Counted from the stretch's first letter, positions 1-10,007 are shown. The stretch is DNA of 64,000 bases from Nitrosomonas communis (GCF_001007935.1 NZ_CP011451.1:2976001-3040000), one strand, 5' to 3'. Notes: a model not told the origin generated them from the sequence alone. Made by a program: numbers and translations.

Positions 1-114
1 TTGTGATAAAGCTAATCCTGGCGGGCATCCATCGACTACACAACCAATCGCCGGTCCATGCGATTCACCAAACGACGTGACACAAAAAAGTTTTCCAAGC
101 GTATTCCCAGACAT
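1..114 (-). CDS. aroC: Chorismate synthase, N-terminal part (cut by window edge)
   Basis: The reverse strand reads 38 codons from the ATG at 112-114 and starts [20 protein letters not shown], the very conserved start of chorismate synthase. The FGESHG stretch is the family signature. The enzyme makes chorismate from 5-enolpyruvylshikimate 3-phosphate, the last step of the shikimate pathway, in the cytoplasm. The gene runs off the left edge, so its length and the rest of its active site cannot be judged. It is divergent from hemF across a 197-bp gap that must hold both promoters. Confidence 0.93.
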   Translation of the reverse strand, partial: MSGNTLGKLFCVTSFGESHGPAIGCVVDGCPPGLALSQ

Positions 115-311
115 TCTCTTTTACTCGTTAAATTGGTGAACCAAGTCTAACATATGCTGGTGTAGATTTTTACTGTTGCTCGCTGACGGATCATTTTATA
201 TCAATGCTTACGGCTGAATTTCTTTCCTAGTCGTATCCCTCTAGGTAAAATGATGTTTGCAGATAAAGATTATTATCTAATTGATGTTACTGAGCTAAAA
301 GAGGAGCAATC

Positions 312-1208
312 ATGAATACAGCAGAAGTCAAAGCGTTTCTCACTAATTTACAAAAAAGAATTGTTGCAGGATTAGAGCAACTAGATGGCAAGCCTTTCCT
401 GCACGATGCCTGGGAACGTCCAGAGGGAGGCGGTGGACTAAGCTGCGTGATTGAAGAAGGTAATATATTTGAGCGAGGGGGAGTTAATTTTTCTTATGTC
501 CATGGCAGCGGTCTCCCTGCATCAGCTACGGCTGCACGGCCTGAACTAGCTGGCCGTTCATTTGAAGCGACCGGGGTGTCACTGGTTTTGCATCCACGCA
601 ATCCCTATGCTCCCACTATACACATGAATGTACGTTTCTTTGAAGCCAAAAAAGAAGGATCAGAATCCGTTTGGTGGTTTGGTGGCGGAATGGATTTAAC
701 ACCGTATTATGGCTTTGAAGAAGATGCCATTCATTTTCACCAAACGTGTAAAAGCGCACTTCAGCCTTTTGGTGATGAATACTATCCTCGCTTCAAAAAA
801 TGGTGCGATGAGTATTTTTACTTAAAGCATCGCAAAGAACCGCGCGGTATCGGCGGTATTTTTTTCGATGATTTCAACCAACCTGATTTCACCACCTGCT
901 TTAATCTAATGCAGAGCGTGGGAGATCATTTTTTATCCGCCTATGTTCCGCTCCTGGAAAAACGCCTCAATACACCGTATAGTGAGCGTGAGCGTGATTT
1001 TCAGGCGTATCGTCGCGGACGTTATGTCGAATTCAATTTAGTTTGGGATCGAGGTACGCTATTTGGATTGCAAACAGGCGGGCGTACCGAATCGATCCTG
1101 ATGTCTTTGCCCCCAATTGTCAAATGGCGCTATAACTGGACTCCTCCACCAGGCAGTGCAGAAGCCGCACTTTATACTGATTTTTTGATTGGCAAAGATT
1201 GGGTATAA
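312..1208 (+). CDS. hemF: Oxygen-dependent coproporphyrinogen III oxidase
   Basis: This cytoplasmic enzyme uses O2 to decarboxylate two propionates of coproporphyrinogen III to vinyls, giving protoporphyrinogen IX in haem synthesis. At 298 aa it has the usual length. The conserved blocks [27 protein letters not shown] and the C-terminal [20 protein letters not shown] are all visible. A GAGGAG ribosome binding site at 301-306 supports the ATG at 312. It is a single gene, divergent from aroC, with convergent rsmA about 105 bp downstream. The oxygen-dependent form fits an aerobic organism. Confidence 0.97.
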   Translation: MNTAEVKAFLTNLQKRIVAGLEQLDGKPFLHDAWERPEGGGGLSCVIEEGNIFERGGVNFSYVHGSGLPASATAARPELAGRSFEATGVSLVLHPRNPYAPTIHMNVRFFEAKKEGSESVWWFGGGMDLTPYYGFEEDAIHFHQTCKSALQPFGDEYYPRFKKWCDEYFYLKHRKEPRGIGGIFFDDFNQPDFTTCFNLMQSVGDHFLSAYVPLLEKRLNTPYSERERDFQAYRRGRYVEFNLVWDRGTLFGLQTGGRTESILMSLPPIVKWRYNWTPPPGSAEAALYTDFLIGKDWV

Positions 1209-1313
1209 TTGTTAGAAAAATTCTGGTTGAACGCTTCTTTATTAGTATGGTATTCAGCTTTCCTGTTGCCGTCCAATATAAACGTATAGTTTTAGATGAT
1301 AAATTAGCAAACG

Positions 1314-2087
1314 TTAAGGAACTTTAACCAGATAATTCACGATCCTGGCATATTGCACTATGGATAAATTCTCTGCCCGTAACCCGGAATCTAAGGCTAA
1401 AGCATCAAAATCTTCAGGCATGAGATAATCACGTAACGTATTGCGCAATGTTTTACGTCGTTGTGAGAAGGCAGATGATACAATTTTGCTAAATAACGAA
1501 TCTTGCTCAGCAGGAATAATCGTTTGCGCCAATGGGCGCATGCGTACAATAGCTGATTGTACTTTGGGGACAGGACGAAACGATTCTGCCGGGACCATCA
1601 GGATCTGTTCCATTTCAAAATAATTCTGTAGCATGACAGATAAACGCCCATAATCCGGCGTAGAGGGAAAAGCTACCATGCGCTCGACCACTTCTTTCTG
1701 CAACATAAAATGCATATCGGCGATATAGGAACAGAATCGACTGAGATGAAACAAAAGGGGAGTGGAAATGTTATAGGGTAAGTTACCGATGATGCGTAAG
1801 CGGTTACCCAATTGAGAAAAATCAAACTTCAGCGCATCTGCTGAATGAATGGTTAGTTTTTCTTCAGGAAATTCCAACCTTAGCTGCTTAACAATATCCC
1901 GATCAATTTCTATGGCATGAAGATGATCGACAATTTGCAGTAATGGTCGCGTCAATGCGCCTAATCCAGGGCCAATCTCAATAAGCCGGTCGCCCGAGGA
2001 TGGTCGGATAGCATGAATGATTTCAGCAATAATCTGTGGATCGATCAGAAAATTCTGACTAAAACGCTTGCGTGGAGTATGCTTCAC
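1314..2087 (-). CDS. rsmA: 16S rRNA dimethyladenosine methyltransferase
   Basis: RsmA (KsgA) uses SAM to dimethylate two adjacent adenines in the 3' terminal helix of 16S rRNA late in 30S assembly. The 257-aa protein opens with the typical RKRFSQNFLID block, then the SAM motif IGPGLGALT and the catalytic NLPYNIS (NLPY) motif. The start is GTG at 2085-2087. An in-frame TAG lies two codons upstream, so no longer form is possible, and no good Shine-Dalgarno is seen. It follows pdxA by 19 bp, which suggests translational coupling in the lptD-surA-pdxA-rsmA run. Confidence 0.97.
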   Translation of the reverse strand: MKHTPRKRFSQNFLIDPQIIAEIIHAIRPSSGDRLIEIGPGLGALTRPLLQIVDHLHAIEIDRDIVKQLRLEFPEEKLTIHSADALKFDFSQLGNRLRIIGNLPYNISTPLLFHLSRFCSYIADMHFMLQKEVVERMVAFPSTPDYGRLSVMLQNYFEMEQILMVPAESFRPVPKVQSAIVRMRPLAQTIIPAEQDSLFSKIVSSAFSQRRKTLRNTLRDYLMPEDFDALALDSGLRAENLSIVQYARIVNYLVKVP

Positions 2088-2106
2088 AATCTATGATGAT
2101 GAAATC

Positions 2107-3105
2107 TCAGGATGATTGCCGAGCACACTGCTTTTGAGCCAGCATGATTGCCATTTCTATCGCTACTCGTAAACTACCTGGATCAGCTCGTCCCGTTCCA
2201 ACCAAATCAAGGGCGGTGCCATGGTCCACCGATGTACGAATAATGGGAAGTCCCAACGTGATATTAACCCCCGTGCCGAAGCTTGCATACTTAAGCACAG
2301 GCAATCCCTGATCATGATACATGGCAAGAATGCAATCATAATCCTTTAACCGCACTGGATTGAACAAAGTATCGGCCGGCAAAGGCCCCAGCAAATTCAT
2401 GCCTTCTGCACGAAGTTTGGTCAGCACTGGGATGATGGTGTCAATTTCTTCACGACCCATATGTCCTGACTCACCTGCATGAGGATTAAGCCCCGCAACG
2501 GCAATACGTGGATGATTAATAAAAAAACGATTAGCCAGATCATGATGGATAATACGTAATTTCTGCTCGAGCTTTTCAGGCGTAATCGTTGCAGCGACTT
2601 CTTTCAAGGGCAAGTGCGTAGTAGCAAGCGCTACCCGCATGTGGCCCCCTACCAACATCATCACAACTTGACTGTGCGTCATCTCTGCTAGATATTCAGT
2701 ATGGCCTGTAAAGGGGATGCCCGCTTCGCTGATGATTCCCTTGTGAACCGGTGCTGTCACCATAGCATCAAATATTCCATTTTGACAACCTTGTATAGCA
2801 TATTGCAGTGTTTCAATGACATAACTTGCATTCGCTGGCTCCAATTTGCCAGGGGAGACAGGTGCGTTTACCGGTATATGCACAAGTTGCAGGCTACCGG
2901 GTTTATGTTCACTGAAATGAGCAGAGGGTTTTTCGATTAATTCCATGGGCAGTTGTAACAATGCTGCGCGCTGTTGCAGCATGTCACGGTCTGCAATAAC
3001 CACGAGTTGGCAAGATAAGGCTTCCTGGGCAATTTGTATGCACAAATCAGGGCCAATGCCAGCAGGTTCCCCTGCCGTCAAGGCAAGTATAGGTATATTA
3101 TTCAT
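2107..3105 (-). CDS. pdxA: 4-hydroxythreonine-4-phosphate dehydrogenase
   Basis: PdxA oxidises 4-phosphohydroxy-L-threonine with NAD, and the product goes to PdxJ for pyridoxine 5'-phosphate synthesis. The 332-aa protein shows the family start (LALTAGEPAGIGPDL), the metal and substrate region around TGHTEYLAE, and the C-terminal MYHDQGLPVLK and SVDHGTALD blocks. It lies 15 bp after surA and 19 bp before rsmA on the same strand. The surA-pdxA-ksgA order is also known from enterobacteria, so co-transcription is likely. Confidence 0.97.
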   Translation of the reverse strand: MNNIPILALTAGEPAGIGPDLCIQIAQEALSCQLVVIADRDMLQQRAALLQLPMELIEKPSAHFSEHKPGSLQLVHIPVNAPVSPGKLEPANASYVIETLQYAIQGCQNGIFDAMVTAPVHKGIISEAGIPFTGHTEYLAEMTHSQVVMMLVGGHMRVALATTHLPLKEVAATITPEKLEQKLRIIHHDLANRFFINHPRIAVAGLNPHAGESGHMGREEIDTIIPVLTKLRAEGMNLLGPLPADTLFNPVRLKDYDCILAMYHDQGLPVLKYASFGTGVNITLGLPIIRTSVDHGTALDLVGTGRADPGSLRVAIEMAIMLAQKQCARQSS

Positions 3106-3120
3106 CGACTGGCTATACTG

Positions 3121-4491
3121 TTAAATATCTTCGGCTCGATATTCAACATAAGCCTGATCGCGTAGCTGCTGTAACCACTCCTGCATCACCATTTCTGCCT
3201 TTCTTGCATGAATCGCCTTGCGTGCAGTTTGGCGTTCCTGCTCATTACTGACATCTTGTGATCGACGCTCGATCACTTGAATCAAATGCCAGCCAAATTG
3301 GCTCCTTACAGGAGAGCTGATTTGGCCAGGTAAAAGCGCATCCATAGCCTGTTCAAATTCAGGAACCGTATCACCAGGAGAAAGCCAGCCTAGATCTCCG
3401 CCGCTTGAGCCGCTGGCATCTTCAGAATGAGCTTTCGCTGTTTCTGCAAAATTAGCCCCTTTATCAATGCGATCTTTAATTTGCATGATCATGCGATGCG
3501 CATCATCTTCTGATATCAACTCACTGATTTTGATCAGAATATGACGGGCATTTGTTTGCTTGATAATGACCACCGGAGTTTCCTGTGGACGTCGACCCAA
3601 TAATTTGAGAATATGAAAACCGACAGGACTTTGAATGATGGGCGTTACTTGACCACGCTGCATTTTCACCAGTATTTCAGCAAAAGAGGGTCCCATCTGC
3701 ATAATGGGTCGCCATCCAAGGTCTCCTCCCTGCATCGCATTGGGGGCATCGGAAAATTCCGCTGAGACTTGCGCAAATTCCACACCTTCCTGTAATTTTC
3801 TCATGGCAGCTTCTGCGCGTTGGCGCTTCGCTTCAATCTGTGCTGCATCCATTTGTTCCAAGATCTGGATCAGAATATGGGCAACATGATATTCATCATT
3901 ACCAATTGATGAGGTTTCCTGAGTCCGCAGAAAATTATCTATTTCCCCTTCTGTTACATTAATCCGGCTGTTTACCTCACGTTCTTTTAATCGAGCCATA
4001 AGAACTTCATTGCGTATCTCATCCCGGAATTGGCTCAAACCAATCCCTTCTTGATCGAGCGCTGCATAGAATTCCCCCATCGATAACTTATTTTCCTTAG
4101 CGATATTGCGTATCGTTTTGTCAAGCTCAGTATCATTAACGGATATGCCCAGTTCTTTGGCACGCTGCAACTGGGCTCTCGTCAGGATGAGACGTTCTAG
4201 CAATTGTTTTCCCAACACATCAAAAGGTGGCAGTTGTATTCCCTGTTTCTGCAATTGTCTGACGGTATTTTGAATCACATCATTGAGCTCAGTACGAGTA
4301 ATCACTTCTTCATTAACGACAGCAACAATATGATCAACTGGTATGGCTTGGCTGAGGGCAACAACAGTTTGTTGTGCAACCGCTTTCCCGGTTATTGCCA
4401 TAATGATTAGCATCAACATAATCTGACAAGCAAAACTTGCCTGGTTAATATGATGGTTAGCTATTCTGCGTATATTTTTCACCATTCCCAT
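3121..4491 (-). CDS. surA: Periplasmic peptidyl-prolyl isomerase and outer membrane protein chaperone
   Basis: SurA escorts unfolded beta-barrel proteins, LptD among them, across the periplasm to the Bam machinery. The 456-aa protein has a long basic N-region and hydrophobic core ending near ITGKAVAQ, which reads as a cleaved signal peptide. A SurA N-domain follows, then two parvulin (PPIC) domains, the first around [10 protein letters not shown] and the second around [12 protein letters not shown] at 4491 has GGA seven bases upstream; the in-frame ATG two codons later is also possible. It lies just downstream of its client gene lptD. Confidence 0.96.
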   Translation of the reverse strand: MGMVKNIRRIANHHINQASFACQIMLMLIIMAITGKAVAQQTVVALSQAIPVDHIVAVVNEEVITRTELNDVIQNTVRQLQKQGIQLPPFDVLGKQLLERLILTRAQLQRAKELGISVNDTELDKTIRNIAKENKLSMGEFYAALDQEGIGLSQFRDEIRNEVLMARLKEREVNSRINVTEGEIDNFLRTQETSSIGNDEYHVAHILIQILEQMDAAQIEAKRQRAEAAMRKLQEGVEFAQVSAEFSDAPNAMQGGDLGWRPIMQMGPSFAEILVKMQRGQVTPIIQSPVGFHILKLLGRRPQETPVVIIKQTNARHILIKISELISEDDAHRMIMQIKDRIDKGANFAETAKAHSEDASGSSGGDLGWLSPGDTVPEFEQAMDALLPGQISSPVRSQFGWHLIQVIERRSQDVSNEQERQTARKAIHARKAEMVMQEWLQQLRDQAYVEYRAEDI

Positions 4492-4527
4492 TTATTCCGA
4501 TTATGTATGAGTAAGTATTCATCTTAT

Positions 4528-6789
4528 TTAGAACTGTTGGCTTGTATGTGTATAGCCTGGAATACCCTGGCGCAATACCCGTATCGGATTATTCCCTACT
4601 CGCATCAGGCCATTTAATTCGAGTTGGACAAAAAATGCCGTAGAAGTTCTCTCCGTTGCGGTAATAAACCTATTTAGCACCATACGCAATGTCCAGCAAC
4701 ATGAATTGTATTCTACCCCTACCAGTCCAGCTAAAAGCTTATCATCCTGCAATGAGTAGTTCACGCTTGCCATCCCTTGCCAGTTTTTCAGAAAGGGCCA
4801 TTGAGTGGATGCATCGACCTGTTCCAGAGGTGCTCCTGGAACCGGAAATAGTAAATTAGTACTTTGCACTACTCCAGGCACTCCTCTAGTATAACGATAG
4901 CCTAGATTGAATACTTTACCGGGCTCTGGATGATAACTTACGCCAGTGCGAATTTTTTCTATGCGGAATTCTCTTTCATCGAGTTGCACACTCGTGTCAG
5001 TCGTGATCATCGGGGTGATTTTTCCAGAAATAGCTGCAATAAAGTCTGTTTTATTACTGGTGGTTTGTTGCCCGCTTAGCACCACGTCGCGATCTGAAAA
5101 ACGTACTTTCTGACCGACTGCAAGCCGTAGTCGCTCATTCCCTGTTGTTGATTCAATAAGACGCGAAGTCAATGCCAAAGTAATCTCATTGGCGTCATTG
5201 ATCCGGTCATGCCCGCTGAACCGGTTTTCAGTAAAAATTTGGGCAAAACTGAAATCCATCTCCGCTGATTCAAAGTTGGGGAAGATACTATTATCCTGAT
5301 TGCGGAAGGGAACATAGAGGTAAAAAATGCGTGGCTCAAGCGTTTGTACAAAATTTTCATTTCTGAATTTGGTATCCCGCTCAAATACTACACCCGAATC
5401 GAGGCTGAATAGTGGTACAGTACGATTGATATTGGAATCTCCATTTTCACTTACAGGTTCATTTAAATTATATCGCGTGTGATGCAAGCTTACCTTAGGT
5501 TTAATATAGCCAAATGCCGTTTGCAAAGGCAAGCTAACGCTGGGAAAAAGTACTAAGCGCAATCCATCGGCCAGCTTTAATTGCTGCCCATCTGGCAATC
5601 GTTGGGTTTCGAAAAAAAAGTTCGTCCAGATACTCGTCAAATCAAAATCCAATCCATAAACATCACGCTGTGATGCTGTCAAGGTAAACTGAGGCAAACG
5701 CTTGTAGGGCGGGACAATGAGACTTCTAGGGTCTTGAAGTGTTTGAAAACTCTGGACAAGTGTGGTAAAACTTATCGCACCCTTCTGGCCTAAGCTACCA
5801 TTATAGGAAGTACTCGCCTGTTGTAAAAGGTTGGTTCTGGCAGTGAGGTTAACGTTAGTGCCAAGATCACGAAAAAAATCACGATCAGAAACGTGATTAT
5901 AGTCAACATTACCTGACCAGCCTTTACCGAAATACTGAGCATGATTCAAGAAAACACCATAACGCGTCTCATTAGTGATCAGATCATTAGGCAGTATATC
6001 GAGAAGCGCTTGCCCACCCAGCGTTTCGCCTATATAGCGGAACTCATTTTCGAACATGATGCCGCGCTTACTCATAGCACGTGCCGTAATCGTTGCATCG
6101 TAATTAGGTGCAATATTCCAATAAAAAGGCAGTGACACTTCCACACCGCTTCGCGCCGTATTGCCCATAACGGGTGCAAGAAAACCTGTTTTTCGTTTAC
6201 CGCTATAGGAAAAATTTAACCACGGTAAATAAAGAAAGGGCACATCCTTGAAGGCAACCCTAACATGACGTGCAGTACCGACTTCTTTCTCTTCATCAAT
6301 TTCCAAGTCTTCCGCCCGGATGAACCAATCATCGTTTCCGATTGGGCAAGTGGTATAATTACCGTTTTTTAGCCGGTAATGATCTTCTCCTTCAAACAAA
6401 AATAAATTTCCACTGCCGCGCCCTCCCCCTTCTTTTAAATAATAATTCGGCTGGCCAAGCTCCCCTCTCAGCGTTTCGAGATTCAACCTGAGATGAGATC
6501 CTTCCAACACATCTTTCTCACGTTCAAGATGGACTTTGCTATCAATAATCGCATCTTTTGTGTCTGGAAGATATTTCATATAATCGGCTGATATCACTTG
6601 ATCGCCACGTTGCAATTTAGCTTTTCCTATCGCTTCCACTTCTTCGTGAGGATGACCTTTTATTTCATCAGCCTCTATAAATACCGGTAGTTTCTTTTTT
6701 GAACCACTCAACTGCTCGGCTGCAACCACGACGACAGATGAGCCAAGTAAAATGAAAAAAACGAGAATTTGAATATAATAATTGTTCAT
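4528..6789 (-). CDS. lptD: LPS-assembly outer membrane protein LptD
   Basis: LptD is the beta-barrel that, with LptE, inserts lipopolysaccharide into the outer leaflet. The 753-aa protein has a hydrophobic signal peptide to about residue 24, an OstA/LptA-like domain (roughly 35-150), then a long barrel rich in alternating strands. E. coli LptD uses two disulfides between four cysteines. Here the middle one (TTCPIG) and the C-terminal adjacent pair (NSCCWTLR) are visible. No cysteine is seen in the N-terminal domain before TTCPIG, so only one interdomain disulfide seems possible. It is first in the minus-strand run to rsmA. Confidence 0.95.
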   Translation of the reverse strand: MNNYYIQILVFFILLGSSVVVVAAEQLSGSKKKLPVFIEADEIKGHPHEEVEAIGKAKLQRGDQVISADYMKYLPDTKDAIIDSKVHLEREKDVLEGSHLRLNLETLRGELGQPNYYLKEGGGRGSGNLFLFEGEDHYRLKNGNYTTCPIGNDDWFIRAEDLEIDEEKEVGTARHVRVAFKDVPFLYLPWLNFSYSGKRKTGFLAPVMGNTARSGVEVSLPFYWNIAPNYDATITARAMSKRGIMFENEFRYIGETLGGQALLDILPNDLITNETRYGVFLNHAQYFGKGWSGNVDYNHVSDRDFFRDLGTNVNLTARTNLLQQASTSYNGSLGQKGAISFTTLVQSFQTLQDPRSLIVPPYKRLPQFTLTASQRDVYGLDFDLTSIWTNFFFETQRLPDGQQLKLADGLRLVLFPSVSLPLQTAFGYIKPKVSLHHTRYNLNEPVSENGDSNINRTVPLFSLDSGVVFERDTKFRNENFVQTLEPRIFYLYVPFRNQDNSIFPNFESAEMDFSFAQIFTENRFSGHDRINDANEITLALTSRLIESTTGNERLRLAVGQKVRFSDRDVVLSGQQTTSNKTDFIAAISGKITPMITTDTSVQLDEREFRIEKIRTGVSYHPEPGKVFNLGYRYTRGVPGVVQSTNLLFPVPGAPLEQVDASTQWPFLKNWQGMASVNYSLQDDKLLAGLVGVEYNSCCWTLRMVLNRFITATERTSTAFFVQLELNGLMRVGNNPIRVLRQGIPGYTHTSQQF

Positions 6790-7203
6790 TACACGTGTAA
6801 GTCATCCTGAAAATCTTTTTTTCAGGAAAATGCTTGTTATAGTCAGGTTGTCAGCCTATCCACATCATAGGAATAATATGAAATAGAGACGGTACAAAAA
6901 CGAGATAAAGATAATCATTTCACATCAAGCGTGCTAAATGAAAGCTCTTATTCCATTTCCAAATCAAACATGACGCGAAGGCGGGCCGCAGACCGTATCA
7001 ATAATACGGCAAAGTGAAACCGGCAAAACCAGTTTTGATTGAGAAAATGGAATTAATAGGGTTTTATCACATAAAAGTAATCAACCCGTTCATGATTATT
7101 CTCAGGAGTTGTTTTAAAACGTGCAGAATAGAATTTAGTTCATTTATCGTGTCCATTACCCATTCTAAATAAGAGTATCATTTTAGCTGACAAAATTTAT
7201 TCC
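6790..7203. other. Divergent intergenic region lptD / dinG-like gene
   Basis: This 414-bp gap separates divergent genes and must hold both promoters. It contains one full copy of the dispersed 101-bp palindromic element (described separately). I see no gene and no clear promoter hexamers. Confidence 0.6.
6951..7052. repeat. MITE-like palindromic element, copy A
   Basis: This 102-bp element begins TTCCATTTCCAAATCAAA and ends with the imperfect inverse (TTTTGATTGAGAAAATGGAA). It is flanked by direct TTA triplets at 6948-6950 and 7053-7055, as expected of a 3-bp target duplication. The interior carries the shared TGACGCGAAGGCG and AATACGGCAA words seen in the other copies. It has no coding capacity. 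Confidence 0.85.
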
Positions 7204-9201
7204 ATGTCCGATCTTGCTACTATTTTTTCTGAAAACGGCCTGCTAGCCCACACAATACCAGGGTATCGAGTTCGTACTCAGCAATCGCAAATGGCTCAAG
7301 TCATTGCTCATATCATTGAACATCATGGTGTATTAATAGCAGAAGCTGGCACCGGAACCGGGAAAACATTTGCTTATCTGGTACCCACCTTATTGATGGG
7401 CGGCAAAGTGATTCTCTCTACCGGCACTAAAACATTGCAAGATCAACTGTTTAATCGGGATATTCCTACCATTCGTGCAGCACTTAAAATCCCGGTCACC
7501 GTGGCACTGCTCAAAGGACGAGCTAATTATATCTGTCATTACCATCTGGAAAAAACATTACAATCTGATCACCTTAATTTCGCATCGCGTGAGGAAGTCA
7601 AATATCTTGGATTGATCGAACGTTATGCCAAGTCGAGTTACCATGGTGATAAAAGCGGGCTCAGCAAAGTTCCGGAAAATGCAGCGATATGGCAATATGT
7701 GACTTCCACTCGAGATAACTGCCTTGGTTCGGAATGCCCGAATTACAAGCAATGCTTTGTAATGGAAGCACGCAAACGTGCGCTCTCAGCCGATATGGTT
7801 GTAGTCAACCACCATTTGTTCTTTGCTGATGTGATGCTGCGCGATGAAGGGTTATCAGAGCTTCTACCTGCCTGCAATACGGTCATCTTTGATGAGGCCC
7901 ATCAGTTGCCAGAAGTGGCCAGTCTGTTTTTCGGTGAATCAGTCAGCACCAGTCAGTTGTTGGAACTCGCGCGCGACACCGAAATGGAAGCCTTGCTCAA
8001 TGCCAAAGACTTCACGCCACTTCCTGAAGCAGTGGCTGCTATGGAAAAGGCAACGCGTGACTTACGATTAACTATAGCTGGAGAAAACACGCGCTTGCCA
8101 TCTGCTGCCGTGATGCAAAACCCTGACTTTAAAGATACGCTCGCGCTTCTCCAGGAAAAACTCATGCTACTGGTCAGCCTGCTTGAAAATCAAGCGGTAC
8201 GCTCACAAGGGCTGGAAAACTGCTGGCGCCGTGCTACTGCCCTTCATGCCAGCATCAAACGCTGGTGTGAACAAATTGAAAATGAAGGTTATGTTCGCTG
8301 GGTGGAAACGTTCAATCATGCTTTACAGCTCAATGCCACACCCTTATCTATTGCTGAAATATTTAATAAACAATTAAACGCCTCGCCGCGTGCGTGGATA
8401 TTTACTTCAGCCACTTTGGCAGTCAAAAATGATTTTTCTCATTACCAGCATGCGATGGGATTAGGGGCGGCTCAGTCAATCTGCTGGAGCAGTCCATTTG
8501 ATTTTCCGAATCAAGCTCTACTTTATGTCCCAACTCACCTTCCTCATCCTAATAACCGCAGCTATTCCGAATGCGTAGTCAAAGCTGCCCTGCCAGTATT
8601 GCGGGCAAGCCGTGGCCGCGCCTTTTTTTTATGCACCAGTTTGCGCGCGATGCAGCAAGTTTATGAGCTATTACAAGCAACATTCGGACAGGAACAGCTT
8701 GATTATCCGCTCTTGCTGCAAGGACAGGGATCACGCTCCACGATGTTAGATCGCTTCCGTGAGTTAGGCAACGCCATTCTCATTGGTAGCCAATCCTTCT
8801 GGGAAGGGGTCGATGTACGGGGTGAAGCACTCTCATTAGTCATCATCGACAAGCTGCCGTTTGCCTCCCCAGACGATCCAGTCCTCTCGGCACGTATCGA
8901 AAAAATCAATAAAGAAGGTCATAATGCCTTCATGGAGTACCAGCTGCCTCGCGCCATCATCAGTCTGAAACAAGGGGCCGGGCGCCTCATCCGGGATGAA
9001 AAGGATCGAGGAGTGCTGATGATCTGTGATCCCCGTCTGATTACTCAATCTTATGGCAAGCGTATCTGGCAAAGCCTGCCCCCGATGAAACGCACCCGGA
9101 ATTTAGCTGACGTAGAAATTTTTTTTGCTGAAAAGAGTAATCAAAGCAACCTGGAAGAAGCCACCGGACTAAATCAAGTAAAAGGCAGTTATAATTGCTA
9201 A
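7204..9201 (+). CDS. DinG/YoaA-type iron-sulfur DNA helicase
   Basis: This is an XPD-like superfamily 2 helicase of the DinG/YoaA group, ATP-dependent 5'-3' helicases acting in replication repair. The 665-aa protein shows Walker A AEAGTGTGKT (47-56), four cysteines suited to a 4Fe-4S cluster (C111, C173, C178, C184), the DEAH box (230-233) and a C-terminal QGAGRLIRDEKDRG motif VI. The length is nearer YoaA than E. coli DinG (716 aa), so no symbol is given. The TAA stop at 9199-9201 is also the left target duplication of repeat copy B. Confidence 0.93.
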   Translation: MSDLATIFSENGLLAHTIPGYRVRTQQSQMAQVIAHIIEHHGVLIAEAGTGTGKTFAYLVPTLLMGGKVILSTGTKTLQDQLFNRDIPTIRAALKIPVTVALLKGRANYICHYHLEKTLQSDHLNFASREEVKYLGLIERYAKSSYHGDKSGLSKVPENAAIWQYVTSTRDNCLGSECPNYKQCFVMEARKRALSADMVVVNHHLFFADVMLRDEGLSELLPACNTVIFDEAHQLPEVASLFFGESVSTSQLLELARDTEMEALLNAKDFTPLPEAVAAMEKATRDLRLTIAGENTRLPSAAVMQNPDFKDTLALLQEKLMLLVSLLENQAVRSQGLENCWRRATALHASIKRWCEQIENEGYVRWVETFNHALQLNATPLSIAEIFNKQLNASPRAWIFTSATLAVKNDFSHYQHAMGLGAAQSICWSSPFDFPNQALLYVPTHLPHPNNRSYSECVVKAALPVLRASRGRAFFLCTSLRAMQQVYELLQATFGQEQLDYPLLLQGQGSRSTMLDRFRELGNAILIGSQSFWEGVDVRGEALSLVIIDKLPFASPDDPVLSARIEKINKEGHNAFMEYQLPRAIISLKQGAGRLIRDEKDRGVLMICDPRLITQSYGKRIWQSLPPMKRTRNLADVEIFFAEKSNQSNLEEATGLNQVKGSYNC

Positions 9202-9303
9202 TTCCATTTCTAAATCAAAAATGACGCGAAGGCGAGCCGTAGGCAGTATCCAATAATACGGCAAGGTGAAACCGACAAAGTCAGTTTTAATTTAGCAATA
9301 GAA
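9202..9303. repeat. MITE-like palindromic element, copy B
   Basis: This 102-bp copy starts TTCCATTTCTAAATCAAA and ends AGCAATAGAA, flanked by TAA at 9199-9201 and 9304-9306. The left TAA is the stop codon of the helicase gene, so the element abuts the coding sequence without altering it. It may act as the 3' end hairpin of that transcript. Confidence 0.85.
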
Positions 9304-9330
9304 TAACACCTCGTGCGAACCAGCAACCCC

Positions 9331-9822
9331 TCATGGTGAGGGTATTGAGGTGTGAACGGACTCTAATCTACTATGCAACAAGTGGGCTAATCCTTTGGCT
9401 CCTTGTTGCATCACCTGGTGATGATTCCATCTGAACAAAGGCAGCGCAAGTGGAGCAACGAGATTCATCCACAACCGATTAAGGTGCACATCCCACTCAT
9501 AGCGCACAACCGTCACACCATCCTCATGAAAAAAATTCCATCGCCCAGTTCCAATCACTTCACCGTTGGCCCGCCCTTCTATTAACTTCAAAGGAACGAT
9601 TCGCGTCACACGTATATCGAAAACAAGCCGATAAGGAATCCGCCCTTTCCAGATAAAACGATGCACACACTCTACTCCATTCTTATCGCCCGTAACAAGT
9701 TTTTCCACTTTCTCACTGCCCAGCCACCATTTTGGCCAATCAAGGCAATGAGTAATCGCCTCAAACACCTCGGCTAAAGAGGCACTGATGCGCCATTCAG
9801 TGACCAATTGGAATTTTGTCAT
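9331..9822 (-). CDS. SRPBCC-fold (polyketide cyclase/dehydrase-like) protein
   Basis: A START/SRPBCC-like small-molecule binding protein of about 163 aa. Its N-terminus, TEWRISASLAEVFEAITHCLDWPKWW, is the usual first strand and helices of the fold, and RYEWDVHLNRLWMNLVAPL follows near the C-terminus. The ligand is unknown. The open frame runs up to 9894, but those upstream codons lie partly in repeat copy C. I chose the ATG at 9822 (MTKFQL) because AAGGTAAGC precedes it. It sits alone between repeat copies B and C. Confidence 0.75.
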   Translation of the reverse strand: MTKFQLVTEWRISASLAEVFEAITHCLDWPKWWLGSEKVEKLVTGDKNGVECVHRFIWKGRIPYRLVFDIRVTRIVPLKLIEGRANGEVIGTGRWNFFHEDGVTVVRYEWDVHLNRLWMNLVAPLALPLFRWNHHQVMQQGAKGLAHLLHSRLESVHTSIPSP

Positions 9823-9877
9823 GCTTACCTTATTAATCGAAGAAGAAGAAAAATTCTTAATCACCTCAATGGGCTTA

Positions 9878-9978
9878 TTCCATTTCCAAATCAAACATGG
9901 CGCGCAGGCGAGCCGCAGACAATATCAATAATACGGCACGGTAAAGCCGGCAATGTGGGTTTTAATTTAGAAATGGGA
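9878..9978. repeat. MITE-like palindromic element, copy C
   Basis: This 101-bp copy is flanked by TTA at 9875-9877 and 9979-9981. It lies upstream of the SRPBCC gene, between it and the convergent end of the next gene. Its right end reads GGGA in place of GGAA. Confidence 0.83.
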
Positions 9979-10007
9979 TTACTATCTTTTTCTACACGCA
10001 CCGCTTG

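Noticed and set aside
9823-9894. N-terminal extension of the SRPBCC protein
   Set aside because: The extra codons lie partly in a MITE copy, and a good ribosome binding site precedes the internal ATG.
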